DNA of 64,000 nt from Saccopteryx bilineata (Eukaryota; Chordata; Mammalia; Chiroptera; Emballonuridae): assembly GCF_036850765.1 (NCBI RefSeq), contig NC_089495.1:202493847-202557846 (forward strand), in the 5' to 3' direction. The notes beneath the pieces were generated by a model, which searched no databases, was not told where the DNA came from, and saw only the letters and a list, made by a program, of their open reading frames with translations. This document shows positions 1-10,859 of this stretch, piece by piece; within the stretch, counting starts at the first letter, position 1; each line of letters starts with the position of its first letter. The translations under genes and the position numbers were made by a program.

Positions 1-61
1 GTGGTACAGTTGCCTACAGTGTTCAGGATAGTGACATACTGCACAGGTGTGTAGCCTAGGT

Positions 62-754
62 CAGTGGTCCCCAACCTTTTTTGGGCCATAAACTGGTTTA
101 ATGTCAGAAATTATTTTCACGGACCGGCCTTTAGGGTGGGACGGATAAATGTATCACGTGACCGAGACAAGGGTCAAGAGTGAGTCTTAGACGGATGTAA
201 CAGAGGGAATCTGGTCATTTTTAAAAAATAAAATATCGTTCAGGCCCTGGCCGGTTGGCTCAGCAGTAGAGCATCGGCCTGGCGTGCGGGGGACCCGGGT
301 TCGGTTCCCGGCCAGGGCACATAGGAGAGGCGCCCATTTGCTTCTCCACCCCCACCCCCTCCTTCCTCTCTCTCTCTCCCCCTCCTGCAGCCAAGGCTCC
401 ATTGGAGCAAAGATGGCCCGGGCGCTGGGGATGGCTCCTTGGCCTCTGCCCCAGGCGCTAGAGTGGCTCTGGTCGCGGCAAAGCGACACCCCAGAGGGGC
501 AGAGCATCGCCCCCTGGTGGGCAGAGCGTCGCCCCTGGTGGGCGTGCCGGGTGGATCCTGGTCGGGCGCATGCGGGAGTCTGTCTGACTGTCTCTCCCCG
601 TTTCCAGCTTCAGAAAAATACAAATATATATATATATCGTTCAGACTTAAATATAAATAAAACGGAAATAATATAAGTTATTTATTCTTTCTCTGCGGAC
701 AAGTACCAAATGTGGATTGGTACTGGTCCGCGGCCCAGGGATTGGGGACCACTG
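62..754. mobile_element. hAT-type nonautonomous DNA transposon 1
   Basis: Terminal inverted repeats are CAGTGGTCCCCAACC at the left and, read inward from the right, CAGTGGTCCCCAATCC. The 8-bp target duplication is GCCTAGGT (54-61) and GCCTAGGG (755-762), 7 of 8 matching. About 300 bp of element remain once the inserted SINE is removed. No transposase is present. Confidence 0.8.
244..633 (+). mobile_element. Type A SINE, full length
   Basis: tRNA-like head with A and B boxes, CT-rich middle and A-rich end. The target duplication ATATCGTTCAG lies at 233-243 and 634-644, inside hAT element 1. Confidence 0.9.
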
Positions 755-904
755 GCCTAGGGGCAGTAACCTAGGTGTGTAGTAGGCTATACCATCTAGG
801 TTTGTGTAAGTGCGCTTTAGGATTGCACAGGGACAAAATCGCCTAACATCGCATTTCTCAGAACGTGTCTCTGTCGTTAAGCAACGTGTGACTGTAGCTT
901 ATAA

Positions 905-1390
905 TTGACCTGCCAGGCCCTGCGTGATTGGTCTCCTGTTACTTCTCCCTGCTTTGCCCACAGCGCTCCGGATGACCGGGCCTCCTTGTTGTGCGTCAGA
1001 CAAACCAAGCTCACTCCGCAGGACTTCTGCATTTGTTCTGTCTACCTGGATGAGACTGTTCTTGTCGCAGCCATCTGATGGCCCATCTTCTCACTTCCTT
1101 CACCTCTCTGCTCCACTGTCGTCGTATTCCAGAGGTCTACCGTCTATAAGACGGCGGCTCACCTGGTACTCTTTATTCCTTTATTATTATCCCCTGCCGC
1201 CTTCATTTTTCTACCTAGCACTTCTCATCACCGACACTTAAAAAATTTACTTGTTTACTGCCCGTCTCTCCCCATAGACAGTAAGTTCTATGAGGACAGG
1301 GACTTTTTGTTCACTGCTAATAGTCCCTGCTCCTAAAATGGTGTCTCAGCCATAGTAGATACTCAGTGGCTATTGCTGAATAAATTCATG
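905..1390 (+). repeat. L2 3' end
   Basis: Diverged text typical of L2: 'ctatgaggacagggact' at about 1290 and 'cagtggctattgctgaataa' near 1365. Confidence 0.55.
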
Positions 1391-2246
1391 ATTAATTGAC
1401 AAATTATGGTAAGCCCCTAGAGCAACAATGCCAAGATACTGAAAAGCCACATCACATAAGGAACCCTTGAAGGAATCAGAGGTGTTTAACCTTAGAGAAG
1501 ATTTAGGGGAACAGGATGGTTGTCTCAAAAACATGCAGGGCTGTCACATGTGGTTTTGGAGGGCAGAACGTGGACCTGACCTGCTTGGATACTTCCAGTG
1601 ATGGGGAGTTGACTACGGTATAAAGCAGACAGTTCCAATATAGGATTGCTCTGTTAGAAAGTGGTATTGAACTAACACTTATTACTCTATGCTTCCTCTT
1701 TTTCATTAACCTGTTCTCTGGAGTTCCACAGACCAAACCTCATCTCCTCTTCCTCTGTAACTGTATGAAATGAGACACTAAGACGTATGCTTAAGGAAAT
1801 GTAAAGAAAATGACAAAACTTGTGCTTTGCAGAAAGGAATACACAGACTGACAAGTGGCAGGCTCAAACATTTTAAAGGTCTTGTTGTTTGCTTTGGTGT
1901 GAAGGGGTTGCAAGCTTGTGAGAGGAAAGAGAAAGAAGGGGGATGAGTTGATGGCTAGGAAGAGGAATCTTGGGGAAAAGAAGAGAAATTGCTAAAAAGG
2001 AATTCAACTAAGTTCCTGTTGTAGAGGCTATGATGAACCTTTTACTAGGCTTTTCATTAGGTCATCAGTAAACTCTCCCTGCATTGCAGACTTGGATCTG
2101 TTTTTTTGTTTGTTTGTTTGTTGTTGTTGTTTTTGCGGGGATTGGGGGGAGGGATAGGTAGGAGTCCTGATATGGTGAATGTGGAGCAAGACTAAGGCTA
2201 CTCACGAGAGGCGTGTCATATGCAGGGACACACACTTGAGTCTTTT
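1391..2246. other. Intergenic stretch, nothing recognised
   Basis: No conserved frame or clear repeat. A T-rich GTTT run lies at 2101-2135. Confidence 0.5.
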
Positions 2247-2450
2247 GGTTTTGTTTTTTTTTAAAGATTTTATTCATTATAGAGAGGGGAGAGGGAGAGA
2301 GAGAGAGAGAGAGAAGGGGGAGAAGGGGGAGAAGCAGGAAGCATCAACTCCCATATGTGCCTTGACCAGGCAAGCCCAGGGTTTTGAACCGGCAACCTCA
2401 GCATTTCCAGGTTGACGCTTTATCCACTGCGCCGCCACAGGTCAGGCTGG
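2247..2450 (-). mobile_element. Type C SINE
   Basis: Head (reversed) at 2410-2448, GA-rich tail at 2281-2330. Target duplication ACTTGAGTCTTT at 2234 and 2451. Confidence 0.85.
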
Positions 2451-2977
2451 ACTTGAGTCTTTCAGAGAGACAAAGGGATTGGCCCTGGCCGATGGCTCCG
2501 TGGACATACAAAGGGATATTAGAGGAAGAACAGTTTTGGTTTCTGCACACTGGAAACGAGAATAATGTCTGTCCTTGTTTCCTAAGAAATTTGGGGATCA
2601 AACTTTTTATTATTCTTATTTGTATATATTTGATCTTTCCACGTAAATGATGAGCTTCTCAAGAAAAATCCTGTCTTCGTTATTCTGTATCTTCCAAAGT
2701 ACACAATATAAAACCTTGTATATGGAAGTTAGTCATAAACATAGACTGAATGAGTAAACTGATGGTGAGAAACACAGTGAACATTTAGGGTTTGGTTTTT
2801 GGTTTCCCAATATCTGAAATCTCCTCCTCTGTGTGAACTGTGATGAGGACAGGGTCCCACATCCCATGAGAGAAGCAAAGACACCTGAAGTGTCCCTCCT
2901 CAGTCCCCCGTGCAGCAAAGGCAAAAGTGACATGATATAGAGTTGGTCATTTGAATGCTCCCGCCAGGACTTTGAAT

Positions 2978-3041
2978 CTTTTTTTTTTTTATTTAGAAAT
3001 TAAATTTAATAGGATGACATTGATCAATAAGAATACATGAT
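2978..3041 (-). repeat. L1 3' end fragment
   Basis: A poly-T stretch followed by 'aggatgacattgatcaata', typical of the antisense of a bat or laurasiatherian L1 tail. Confidence 0.45.
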
Positions 3042-3236
3042 TTGCCTGACCAGATGGTGGCGCAGTGCATAGAGCATCGGACTGGGACGCAGAGGACCCA
3101 GTTTCAAAACCCCAAGGTCGCCAGCTTGAGCGCGGGCTCATCTGGTTTGAGCAAGGCTCACCAGCTTGGACCCAAGGTCGCTGGCTCGAGCAAGGGTTCA
3201 CTCCATCTGCTGTAGCCCCCTCACCCCCCGTCAAGG
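3042..3236 (+). mobile_element. Type B SINE, 3'-truncated
   Basis: tRNA-like head and the repeated 'ggtcgccagcttgag' modules are present; the GA/CT tail is missing. Confidence 0.8.
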
Positions 3237-3491
3237 CAAAACCAAGTTTTATTTCATTGGTGAACATGCACAATACAAAAGGCTGAAAGTACCGGAGTAT
3301 CTGCATGGTCCCTGACCCCCTCATTTTTGTGAGCAGTGTAGTGAACAACAGAAGGAACAGGTTTGAGGAGAAAGATATGGAGTTTATTTTGAGCATATTG
3401 ACTATAAAATGTCTGTAAAATGTTAAGGTAGAGATGATTTTCTGGAATCAATGCATATGGGGAGGTCTGGAGGTCAATGGCCAGTGCTGCA

Positions 3492-3621
3492 CAGGGCGTG
3501 GCAAAAGTAGGTTTACAATTATTTGTATGGAAAATAATACAATCATTCATAAATAATAATATAAGAATAAACTCTGTGTTCTGCCTACTCACAACTAGAA
3601 ACCCACTTTTGCCCCACCCTG
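3492..3621. mobile_element. Mariner-type MITE, about 130 bp
   Basis: Nearly palindromic. The left end CAGGGCGTGGCAAAAGTAGG matches the inward-read right end CAGGGTGGGGCAAAAGTGGG. TA is intact on the right flank and changed to CA on the left. No coding capacity. Confidence 0.75.
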
Positions 3622-3639
3622 TATTTATTGAGAATCCAT

Positions 3640-4440
3640 ATATTGTATATATTCTTCTTTTAATATGAATAAAGCCTCTGAGGTACATATTGTTTTTATT
3701 ATACCGTTTTTGTGTATTTCATCATACCCTTTGTTCATGGTGAAACTGAGACTTGAAGAAGTTAGAATGCCTGGCTCAAAGCAGTAAAACTCAAGTCTGT
3801 CTAAATGACAAAACACATGGTCTCAAAGACAAGATTATATTGCTTCCTCACAGAAATCGCCGCAGATGGTATTTGAAACCATGCAAGTTAGGTCACCCAG
3901 AAGGAGACCGTTTCAAGGGGAACAGAAGGAGCCCCAAAATGGACTTCTGAGAAAGCTAAAATTTCCAAGGTGAAGGGAGTGAGGTGACATAGGCAAAGGG
4001 ACTGAATGGTTTCTAAAAATTAGAAGTATGGCATTTCAGAAGTTGGGGTAAAAGGAGTTCTAGTCCACAAAGTGAAGTGTGCGGATACCATGGAGGATGG
4101 AGGTTCCGCCGCCGGAAGTCGCGGATGACCTGGGAGCAGGTCGGAGAGGTGAGATTGCAGAGCTTGGAGAGTACTCGGGACGTACGGAAAGAGAAGCAAA
4201 GAGCACAGCATAGTTTTCTAGAAGTTTTGCAAAGTAAGGAAATAATAATGCCTTACACATAAGTAAGGAATTTATTACTATAAATTAATTTATTAATATA
4301 ACTTATTAATTGATTGATTCATTAATAGCTCCTTGCTCCCATATTAGTTTGATTTTATACTTTTGTCATGTCTCTGGTTATTTCTACCTCCTTCCTGTCA
4401 TTGTCCCTTCCCATGTCTGACACACCTGGAAGCACTGAAC
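3640..4440. other. Intergenic stretch past PROCR, nothing recognised
   Basis: AT-rich around 4255-4330. No conserved frame; diverged MIR-like text near 3720 is not certain. Confidence 0.4.
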
Positions 4441-4444
4441 GTTA

Positions 4445-4450
4445 TTTATT
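4445..4450 (-). terminator. PROCR: Candidate PROCR polyadenylation signal
   Basis: TTTATT on the plus strand reads AATAAA on the minus strand, about 390 nt past the PROCR stop. Another lies at 4271-4276 in AT-rich DNA. The choice between them is inference. Confidence 0.4.
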
Positions 4451-4837
4451 TTGGTTGTGGATGACTTGTTTTATTTGGTTATGTGATTGATTCTCTCCGC
4501 CTTTGGAGGATGGGCCATAGACCATACCACTACTACCACAACTCCATCATCTGTCTTCCACAAAGATAGAGAAGCAAGCATTTACGTCTCAGACCAGTTC
4601 AGCGAAGTATGCAAGTTCTTAGGTTCTTAGTAGACCAAGTGCTCTGTCTGCCTGGCCTTCTTCCTTGTCCTCCCCTAAACTCTTTGTGGGCAGGTCCGGG
4701 AGAAGCACGCGGCCACTCCACACCTCCTGGGATACACGGTCCCAGGTGGGAATCTGTTTGGTTTTTCAGTGAGCTGAGATCTTCCCTTGTCAGCCCCCCA
4801 CCAGGCCGGCTCTTTTCCAGAGCAGTCTGGAGAGGAA

Positions 4838-4953
4838 TTAACGCTGCTGTCCACCCGTGCACAGGAAGATGCCTACAGCCACACCAGTGATGATGAAACT
4901 GCCCACCAGGATGCCCAGGACCAGCGAAGTGTACGAGCGGCCTGTTTGGCTCC
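4838..4953 (-). CDS. PROCR: PROCR coding exon 4 (transmembrane helix and tail)
   Basis: 116 nt encode residues 204-241 and the TAA stop (4840-4838). The peptide starts [10 protein letters not shown], crosses the membrane through [20 protein letters not shown], and ends LCTGGQQR. Acceptor CTCCAG precedes 4953. The human protein ends GGRRC as I recall; here the last codon is CGT (Arg) instead of TGT (Cys). Confidence 0.93.
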
Positions 4954-7900
4954 CTGGAGAACATGCAAAGAGTTAGCCTGAAGAACAAACTGCCAGGAAT
5001 CCATGCTTAGAGTCAAACCCCAAGGGATTTCTGCTCCAAAGAAAGGGGTGAGTTCACCAAGTGACTTAAGCTGTGTGTACTCTGTCCCAAACCCCCAGCC
5101 CTGGGCCTCCTGTTGCTCAAGGTATACATCCTTCAGGTCCATCCATTTGCCTGGAACCCACCCAACACTCAGGCCCATAGCCCATCCCAGCATACCTTTC
5201 AAGTTTTTCGTGGTGCTGTAATCCTTCAGGTACTGCACACAGGTGTTCTGCAGGAAATCCTGCAGTTCATACCGAGTCCGGTTGTAGGCATTGAGCTGCT
5301 GCAAGGTGTAGGAGACCACTCTGGAATGGGCCTGGGTTTCTGCCACCCACGAGGCCTTCGCTGGCTGGAAACTCACAAACGAGCTCCCATTCACAGCCAC
5401 TTCAAAGAAGGCATGGGCTCCAGAGCCCTCAGGAGGCAGCTCACAGCCCAGGAAGCAGCTAATGGTCAGAGGAACTGTGGATGAGGGATTCAGGGTCAAC
5501 AGGCTGGGTGGAAAGGGTGCCGGGTGTGGGGGATGTCTACCAGGGGGAAGAACTTTCAGGGTTCCGTGTGGGCCTATCCCGAGGTCATGCTAGCAGGAAG
5601 AGGGCCCGTCGGAAAGCCCATGGACTAGGACATCGACTCCTCTCCAGCATCGAGCTCCTACCCAGCGATCAGCAAATTCTGCTACGGGGCACCACTGGGT
5701 TTCTGAGAGCCGCCTACCCACACAAGACCACGCCCACAGTGCCACGCCCTCCATAAGACCCCTCTCCGAGGGTTCCCCCCTCATAAGGCCCCGCCCTACC
5801 CAGGATCCGTTCGCCCCGGTTCAGGTGCGCGAGCCACTCACAGGCCAAGGTCCGCTCATGGTGCACCAGCCGCACCAGGCTATGGAAGTCCTCCAGGTAG
5901 ACCTGCACGCTTTTCTTTGTGAGCTCCCAGCTCTTGGGCTCCTGCAAGGGATACAGCTGGAGGATCGTGATGTTGGAGTCCTGGCTTTCCAGCGAGTGCG
6001 TCAGCAGCCCCCCCAGCGACGCGTTGCCTTGGTGCGAAACGTGCTGGGGGTCTGGGAAGTAGGAGATCTGGAGCAAGTAGAAGTTCTGAGGGCCTGGGGG
6101 CAGAGGTCAGCGCCGCATTGGTCCCTGGCTGGCTTGGGACAGAGCTGGCCTGGGATGGTCAGCGTGTAGCTGGAGATAATACCCCCCTACCCCCTACCCA
6201 GATCCCGACCGCCCACCTTCTCGGCCCCTCATAAACTATAATGTGTCCTCCTATCCTTCCTCCCATGTAATGCCCACAGGCACCCTGCCAGGAGGGTGGG
6301 ACAGGGATTATTATTTTTGCTTTACAAATGAGGAAACTGAGGCCAGAAGAGAAGCCACTTGCCCCAGGGTAATCCAGCCAGTGGAAGAACCACTCTGATC
6401 TTTCTCTCTTTCACCCCTTCCTCCCCCCATTTCCAGTGAGTCAGCAATTCCTGACCTTCAATGCAGAATCCCAATTCTGCCTCCTCCGCCACCTCCCTCC
6501 TTCAGGCCTCCTCCACGGGTTCTCGTCTGGACTGGGCTGGTAACTTCCTCATGCACCTGCCTTGTTTTTCAATTTCACCCCTTTTACTCTGACCCAGAAA
6601 TAATATGATTATGTCCTTCTGCTTAAAATCCTCTAGTGGATACGCTCCTCTATCAATAATAATAATAATAATAATAATAGTTATTGGGCATGTTATGACC
6701 TGGGCACTGTACTTGACACACATCATTATGTTATTTGTGCTTTCCTCCCATTAAGATAATGCAGTAGCTACTATTATTAACCTCAGTCCATTTGGGAAAT
6801 AGGCTAACATAATATATAGCAGGGCCAAGGTTTGAATGCAAGCAGTCTGAGCCTCGCACTTTTAGCCACCCAGCGATACTGACTCCCCGTAGGCTGTCTG
6901 TTCACAGAATTGAGTTCAAAGTCTTTAGCACAGCATTCAAGGCTGCTGGGGACCAGGCCCCTGCTGCCTTTTTTAGCTTCTTCCCACTGCTTAGATGTAC
7001 CACAATCCTTGGAGTTCCTCACGCTGCCTTCTGACTGACATGTAAATAGCAGGTCAGGGTTGCTCTGCCTCCTGGCAAACCTCTATTCATGCTTCAAAAA
7101 CCCAGCTTGGTTGTTCTTTCCTTAGAGTTTTCCTGATGCTTCTCCTCTTTACCCTCCCAGACTCAGTGGAGCTGTGTCAGTGGTCCCAGATTCTATGGAA
7201 CTGTCTGCAAACACACAGGCTACACTGGGCTCCATTAGGCTATAGAATCATGTCTGGTTATCTCTGCCTCCTACACCAAGTAAGGGGCTGGCACAGAGTT
7301 GGTGCCCGAGGAGGGAATGCGTCTGGGGTTGCAAATCTGTGCGTGTGGGTGTGTCGTGACCACGCCTGCATTTGAGAAGTGCTCTGTGTCTGCAGGTGTA
7401 AGTTCATCTGTGTGGGTAACCCCAGGCAGGTTCTTAACTGCAGTGAGCCCCGTCTCCTCCTCTGTGAAATGGAGATGATAATATTCCATACCTTAGAGTG
7501 GGGTTAAATGAGTCATTACACGCATTAGCCGCACTGAGCGCTCACTGAATACTAGCTAGTATTCACTCCCTCTCAGAGGGGCAGACTGAAGCCATAGAGT
7601 TCTCCCACTGGCCACAGCTCCTTTCTCCCAGCTTCGCTTCCCCAACTGCCCCGTGTCTTCCTTCACCTCCTCTACTCCCCTTTTCTGCCTCTCATATCTC
7701 AGCCCTAGTCTTTCCCCAAGTCTTCCCTCTGTTTTCCAATCCTTTCCTTCTCTCATCTCATCTCTGGGTGTCTTCCCATCTCCCCTCGACTCACCCCCAT
7801 CCACCATCACCGTCAGCTCCCCCGTCCAGACTTCACCCCATCTCTCCCCTCTCCCTGAGGTCGCTTCTACCCATCACTTTCCCATCTTTCCAGCCCTGTG

Positions 7901-8218
7901 CCCCCCACGCCGGCCTCCACCATCTCCCCCTTCCCACGTGCCGAACTGTACTTCCTCACCTGGCTTTGGGACACAGACCAGTCCCCGGGACCCTGCCTAC
8001 CTTCTAGAGAGATCCTGCCGACTACAGACACAGACACTGGGGGGGGGGGGTAAGCTCTCCTCTAGTCTTGCTGACATGCCTAGACAGGCTGAGAGTCTCC
8101 AGGACCATCCGGGGGGCAGGAGATGTGCCCCCCACTCACCATCTGAGGCGTCCTGGCTGCAAAGGGTCCCACCGGACAGGAGCAGCAGCAGCAGCAGTGG
8201 CAGCAATGTTGTCAACAT
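4838..8218 (-). CDS. PROCR: Endothelial protein C receptor (EPCR), 4 coding exons
   Basis: EPCR is a single-pass MHC class I-like (CD1-like) surface receptor. It binds the Gla domain of protein C and factor VII and promotes protein C activation on endothelium. The CDS joins 8218-8140, 6093-5842, 5474-5196 and 4953-4838 (minus strand), giving 241 residues against 238 in human as I recall it. What is seen: a leucine-rich signal peptide (about 1-20), then the SQDASDG mature N-terminus. The alpha1-like part is about 28-110 and the alpha2-like part about 111-200. Sequons lie at N50, N67, N139 and N175, the four positions expected from the human protein with a 3-residue offset. Cysteines are at C117, C121 and C189. 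A transmembrane helix spans about 212-235, followed by a very short tail. The start at 8218 is the only in-frame ATG near the signal peptide and has A at -3. Oddities are three extra signal-peptide leucines and a tail ending QQR without the terminal Cys. All introns are GT-AG in phase 1. Confidence 0.95.
5196..5474 (-). CDS. PROCR: PROCR coding exon 3 (alpha2-like domain)
   Basis: 279 nt encode residues 111-203. They include the [12 protein letters not shown] motif, sequons N139 (NGS) and N175 (NRT), and C189, the likely disulphide partner within this domain. Acceptor CCACAG precedes 5474 and donor GTATG follows 5196. Confidence 0.94.
5842..6093 (-). CDS. PROCR: PROCR coding exon 2 (alpha1-like domain)
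   Basis: 252 nt encode residues 27-110 plus one base. A CCCCCAG acceptor precedes 6093; the competing CAG 7 nt inside the exon would break the frame. Sequons N50 (NAS) and N67 (NIT) are here. The exon ends at HHERTLA and the donor GTGAGT follows at 5841-5836. Confidence 0.92.
6280..6400 (+). repeat. MIR fragment (PROCR intron 1)
   Basis: Contains 'acaaatgaggaaactgaggc', the classic MIR core. Confidence 0.65.
6653..6850 (+). repeat. (ATA)n microsatellite and MIR fragment
   Basis: A run of about nine AAT/ATA triplets at 6653-6680 leads into diverged MIR sequence. Confidence 0.6.
6890..7320 (+). repeat. L2 fragment (PROCR intron 1)
   Basis: 'aaggctgctggggaccaggc' at about 6940 and 'tctattcatgcttcaaaaac' at about 7082 match L2 3' text from memory. 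Confidence 0.55.
7560..8000. other. CT-rich PROCR intron 1 segment
   Basis: Strongly pyrimidine-rich on the plus strand with no repeat family identified. It carries a 225-codon open frame that is a composition artefact. Confidence 0.5.
8038..8050. repeat. Poly-G tract near PROCR exon 1
   Basis: A run of twelve or so G bases in intron 1, about 90 bp from the exon 1 donor. Confidence 0.9.
8140..8218 (-). CDS. PROCR: PROCR coding exon 1 (signal peptide)
   Basis: 79 nt encode residues 1-26 plus the first base of codon 27. The peptide starts MLTTLLP, continues in a seven-leucine run partly encoded by a CTG repeat (a CAG repeat on the plus strand, about 8182-8197), and ends at SQDASD. The donor GTGAGT lies at 8139-8134. 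Confidence 0.93.
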
Positions 8219-8380
8219 CCTGGGGCTGAGGATCTCGTTCCCCACCTGGGCTCCTGGCTCTGGCGGGCTGGGGGCTCCCAGTGACTGCAGCCTCGGGGAA
8301 CAGGGGCTGCCTGGGAGGGGAGGAGGCTGACGGCGGAGGCTGGAAGGTGGCCAGGGGATGGGAGGAGGAAGAGGGCGTCA

Positions 8381-8462
8381 GGCTTATAAAGTGTTATTTC
8401 TACCGTCTCATTTCCTACTAGGGGGCCGGCCTCCCCTCTCGCCCGCCCCCTGCCCCGCCCTG
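8381..8462 (-). promoter_or_regulatory. PROCR: Candidate PROCR core promoter
   Basis: Upstream of the PROCR start, a TATA-like CTTTATAAG lies at 8391-8383 on the minus strand, about 165-170 nt before the ATG. GC boxes (GCCCGCCCCC and CCCCGCCC on the plus strand) lie at 8440-8462. An ETS-like AGGAAATGAG lies between them. The transcription start was not determined. Confidence 0.4.
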
Positions 8463-8559
8463 CATCTCACCCTCCTGCCAGGACCTGCCTTTTCCCTGAG
8501 CCGCTTTTGAGGAAAAGGGAGAGGCAGCAAGGGGGGAGCAGGGACTTTAAGAGGTCTGA

Positions 8560-9084
8560 CCTCGCTTATCCAGGGGGCGGGTATCTGTTGTCAACTTAGA
8601 GCAGACGTGTAGGGACCGGCAGGTTATTAATGGGAAACTGACCGAGGCACGCAGAGGTTCAGGGACTGGCCCAAAGTTTATGCCTCATGGTGGTGACAGA
8701 TCAGGGATTAGAATTCAGTTTTCCTGTGTGCTGGCTACATTTTATAAGAAGTTGAAGGAAACAGTAATTACACAATCAGGGATCTTGCACTCAGAAATAG
8801 TCACAAAATGAGTATAGAGCAGCTCACTGCAACATCAGTTGTTTGTAATAGGAGAGACTTATGACCAATCTAAATCTCAATAGAGGATTGCTTACTTAAA
8901 GCAATAGTTTTCCAACTGAGTTCATGCTCTTAGTGGGCAATGAAAGCAATGAAAACGAACAGAATAAACAATTTCAGTGCAGCACCCTTCATACAGTTAA
9001 GCATTATTTCATGAAATGATTGTTTGGTTGTATATGTGTGTTTTAGTTTTGTGCATGTATATTGTTTTTAAATAATTTTATTTT
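8560..9084. other. Intergenic, upstream of PROCR
   Basis: No gene seen. 8640-8730 looks like a diverged MIR; the rest is unassigned. Confidence 0.35.
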
Positions 9085-9241
9085 TAAAAAATTTTTATTC
9101 ATTGATTTCAGTGAAAGAGAAAGGGAGAGAGAGAGAGACAGGAACATCAATCTCTTCCTGTATGTGCCCTGACCGGGGATCGAACCAGCGACCTCTGTGC
9201 TTTGGAACAATGTTCCAACCAACTGAGCTTCCTGGCCAGGG
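9085..9241 (-). mobile_element. Type D SINE
   Basis: Reversed head 'ccaaccaactgagcttcctg' at 9216-9235 and a GA-rich tail. Confidence 0.8.
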
Positions 9242-9479
9242 TGCATGTTTCTATGATAGGTTTTGGATAGCAGTGTAAAATATATTTCTTACTGTGTAGG
9301 AAGCAAGTAGGAAAAGTAGGAAGTTACTCCCCTAGAGTATGATAATCCCTACTGTGGCATACTAGCAGTAGTTAAACTAAAACCTCTCCTGCCCAAGCCC
9401 CACTGTTTTTCATCATATTATTTAGCACTGTCTGAAGTTGTATTACTCATTTAGTTGAAAGTGTATTGTCTGAATGACC

Positions 9480-9600
9480 TACCCGAGTGTAAATTCCATG
9501 AGGATAGAGGCTGTCTATCTTGCTCATCACTGGGCCTAGGATAGTACATATAATAGATAATATTATAATAAACACTAGCTAACGGGTGACTGAATGAGGT
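9480..9600 (+). repeat. L2 3' end fragment
   Basis: 'aaattccatgaggatagagg' and 'gtgactgaatgaggtag' fit the L2 tail. Confidence 0.5.
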
Positions 9601-10109
9601 AGTTATGATGTGCGTAGCCCTCCAAGGGTAAGTTGCAGGACACTACGTTCAGTTTAGAACCACTTATGTGTCAACCACACACATGACAACTAAACAATCT
9701 ATTTCCTTATGGGAGTAAGTGAATCAGAAAGGATGTACAGCAAACACAGCAGTCGTTCACCTCCAGGCAGGGGTCCCAGGAGTGTGTTCGTGGCGGTAAT
9801 CCTGTGAAAGCCTTTTTCACTCTATCCTGTGAAAGGTTTGATCACTCTATTGGTGTGGTTTGAACATTTTGCATCTAGACTGTGATCATATGTCTCTTGT
9901 TGAATTAAAACTAGAAGTTTAAGTCATAAACGATGGCAGAAGAGAGTAGCGGATCATTATGAGCTGATGTATTGATATGAGACATAGACAAGTGAATAAA
10001 GGAAGTGTGGAGCAATACATATACTTAATATAATTCCATCTATTTTTAGTTAAAATTTTTACTCTGGACAAATAATACAGATATAATTCCATTTTCATAT
10101 ACTGTAATT

Positions 10110-10430
10110 TGGGGGGGGTAGTGAGAGGAGGGGAGATAGTGAGGCAGACTTCTGCATGCACCTGGACCAGGATCCACCTGGCAACCCTATCTGGGGTGGA
10201 TGCTTGAGTACTGAGCTATTTTAGTGCCTGAGGCTGTTGCGTTCTGACAGAGCTATCCTCAGCGCCTGAGCCATGCTCTAACCAGTCGAGCCACTGGCTG
10301 TGGGAGGGAAAGAGGGATAATGGGGAGAAGTAGATGGTCGCTTCTCCTGTGTGCTCTGACCAGGAATAGAACCTGGGACATCCACATGCCGGGTCAACGC
10401 TCTATCCACTGAGCCACCAACCAGGGCCTA
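10110..10430 (-). mobile_element. Type A SINE, old copy
   Basis: Diverged throughout but with the reversed head 'ctatccactgagccaccaac' and the mid-region 'ctcagcgcctgagccatg'. Confidence 0.75.
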
Positions 10431-10859
10431 TTTTCATGTTTAAAAAATAACATTCTGTGTGTATCTGTGTATTTGTGTACAGAAAAAAATGTCTGGAAGG
10501 ATACTGTCGATAGAGGTGACCTCTGAGGAATGGGTTTAGATAAAGGGCTTTGGGGGAATTTTAACTCTTTATTTTATACATTGTTTCTTGGAGGGAGAGT
10601 TGATGTCATAGTGGCATTGGGGCAAACCCTGAACACATACCAGGCTCCGGTTCTCTGAGCTGAACATGCAAGAGTGTCCAAGTGTCCATGCTCACCTCTT
10701 CATTGTTGCAAACTAGCTTAGAAGTAATATCAAAGCCTTTTTCCAGCTCACCAAAATGATCTACTCAGAAGAAGAATGGGGGCCTTGTTTTCCTGGACTG
10801 AGGCTCAGGAAAAGGGGAAGGACTTAAATCATTGCCAATTATAGTCTTGCCTTTTATGA

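Larger units (their letters stand above)
1..894 (-). mobile_element. MER2-like (Tigger/pogo) DNA transposon end, interrupted
   Basis: Sequence at 1-61 and 755-894 resembles one end of MER2. The terminal inverted repeat reads CAGTCACACGTTGCTTAACG on the minus strand at 894, next to TA at 895-896. The hAT element at 62-754 splits it. Named from memory of the consensus. Confidence 0.6.

Noticed and set aside
244..320. tRNA gene-like A and B boxes, repeated at many places
   Set aside because: These are SINE heads with intact internal promoter text, attached to SINE bodies and flanked by target duplications. No free-standing tRNA gene was seen.
8219..8245. In-frame N-terminal extension of PROCR (nine extra residues)
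   Set aside because: The apparent start is GTG, not ATG. The ATG at 8218-8216 matches the known N-terminus.
7653..8330. 225-codon open frame opposite PROCR exon 1
   Set aside because: It lies in CT-rich intron 1 and the antisense of exon 1; proline- and serine-rich because of composition.
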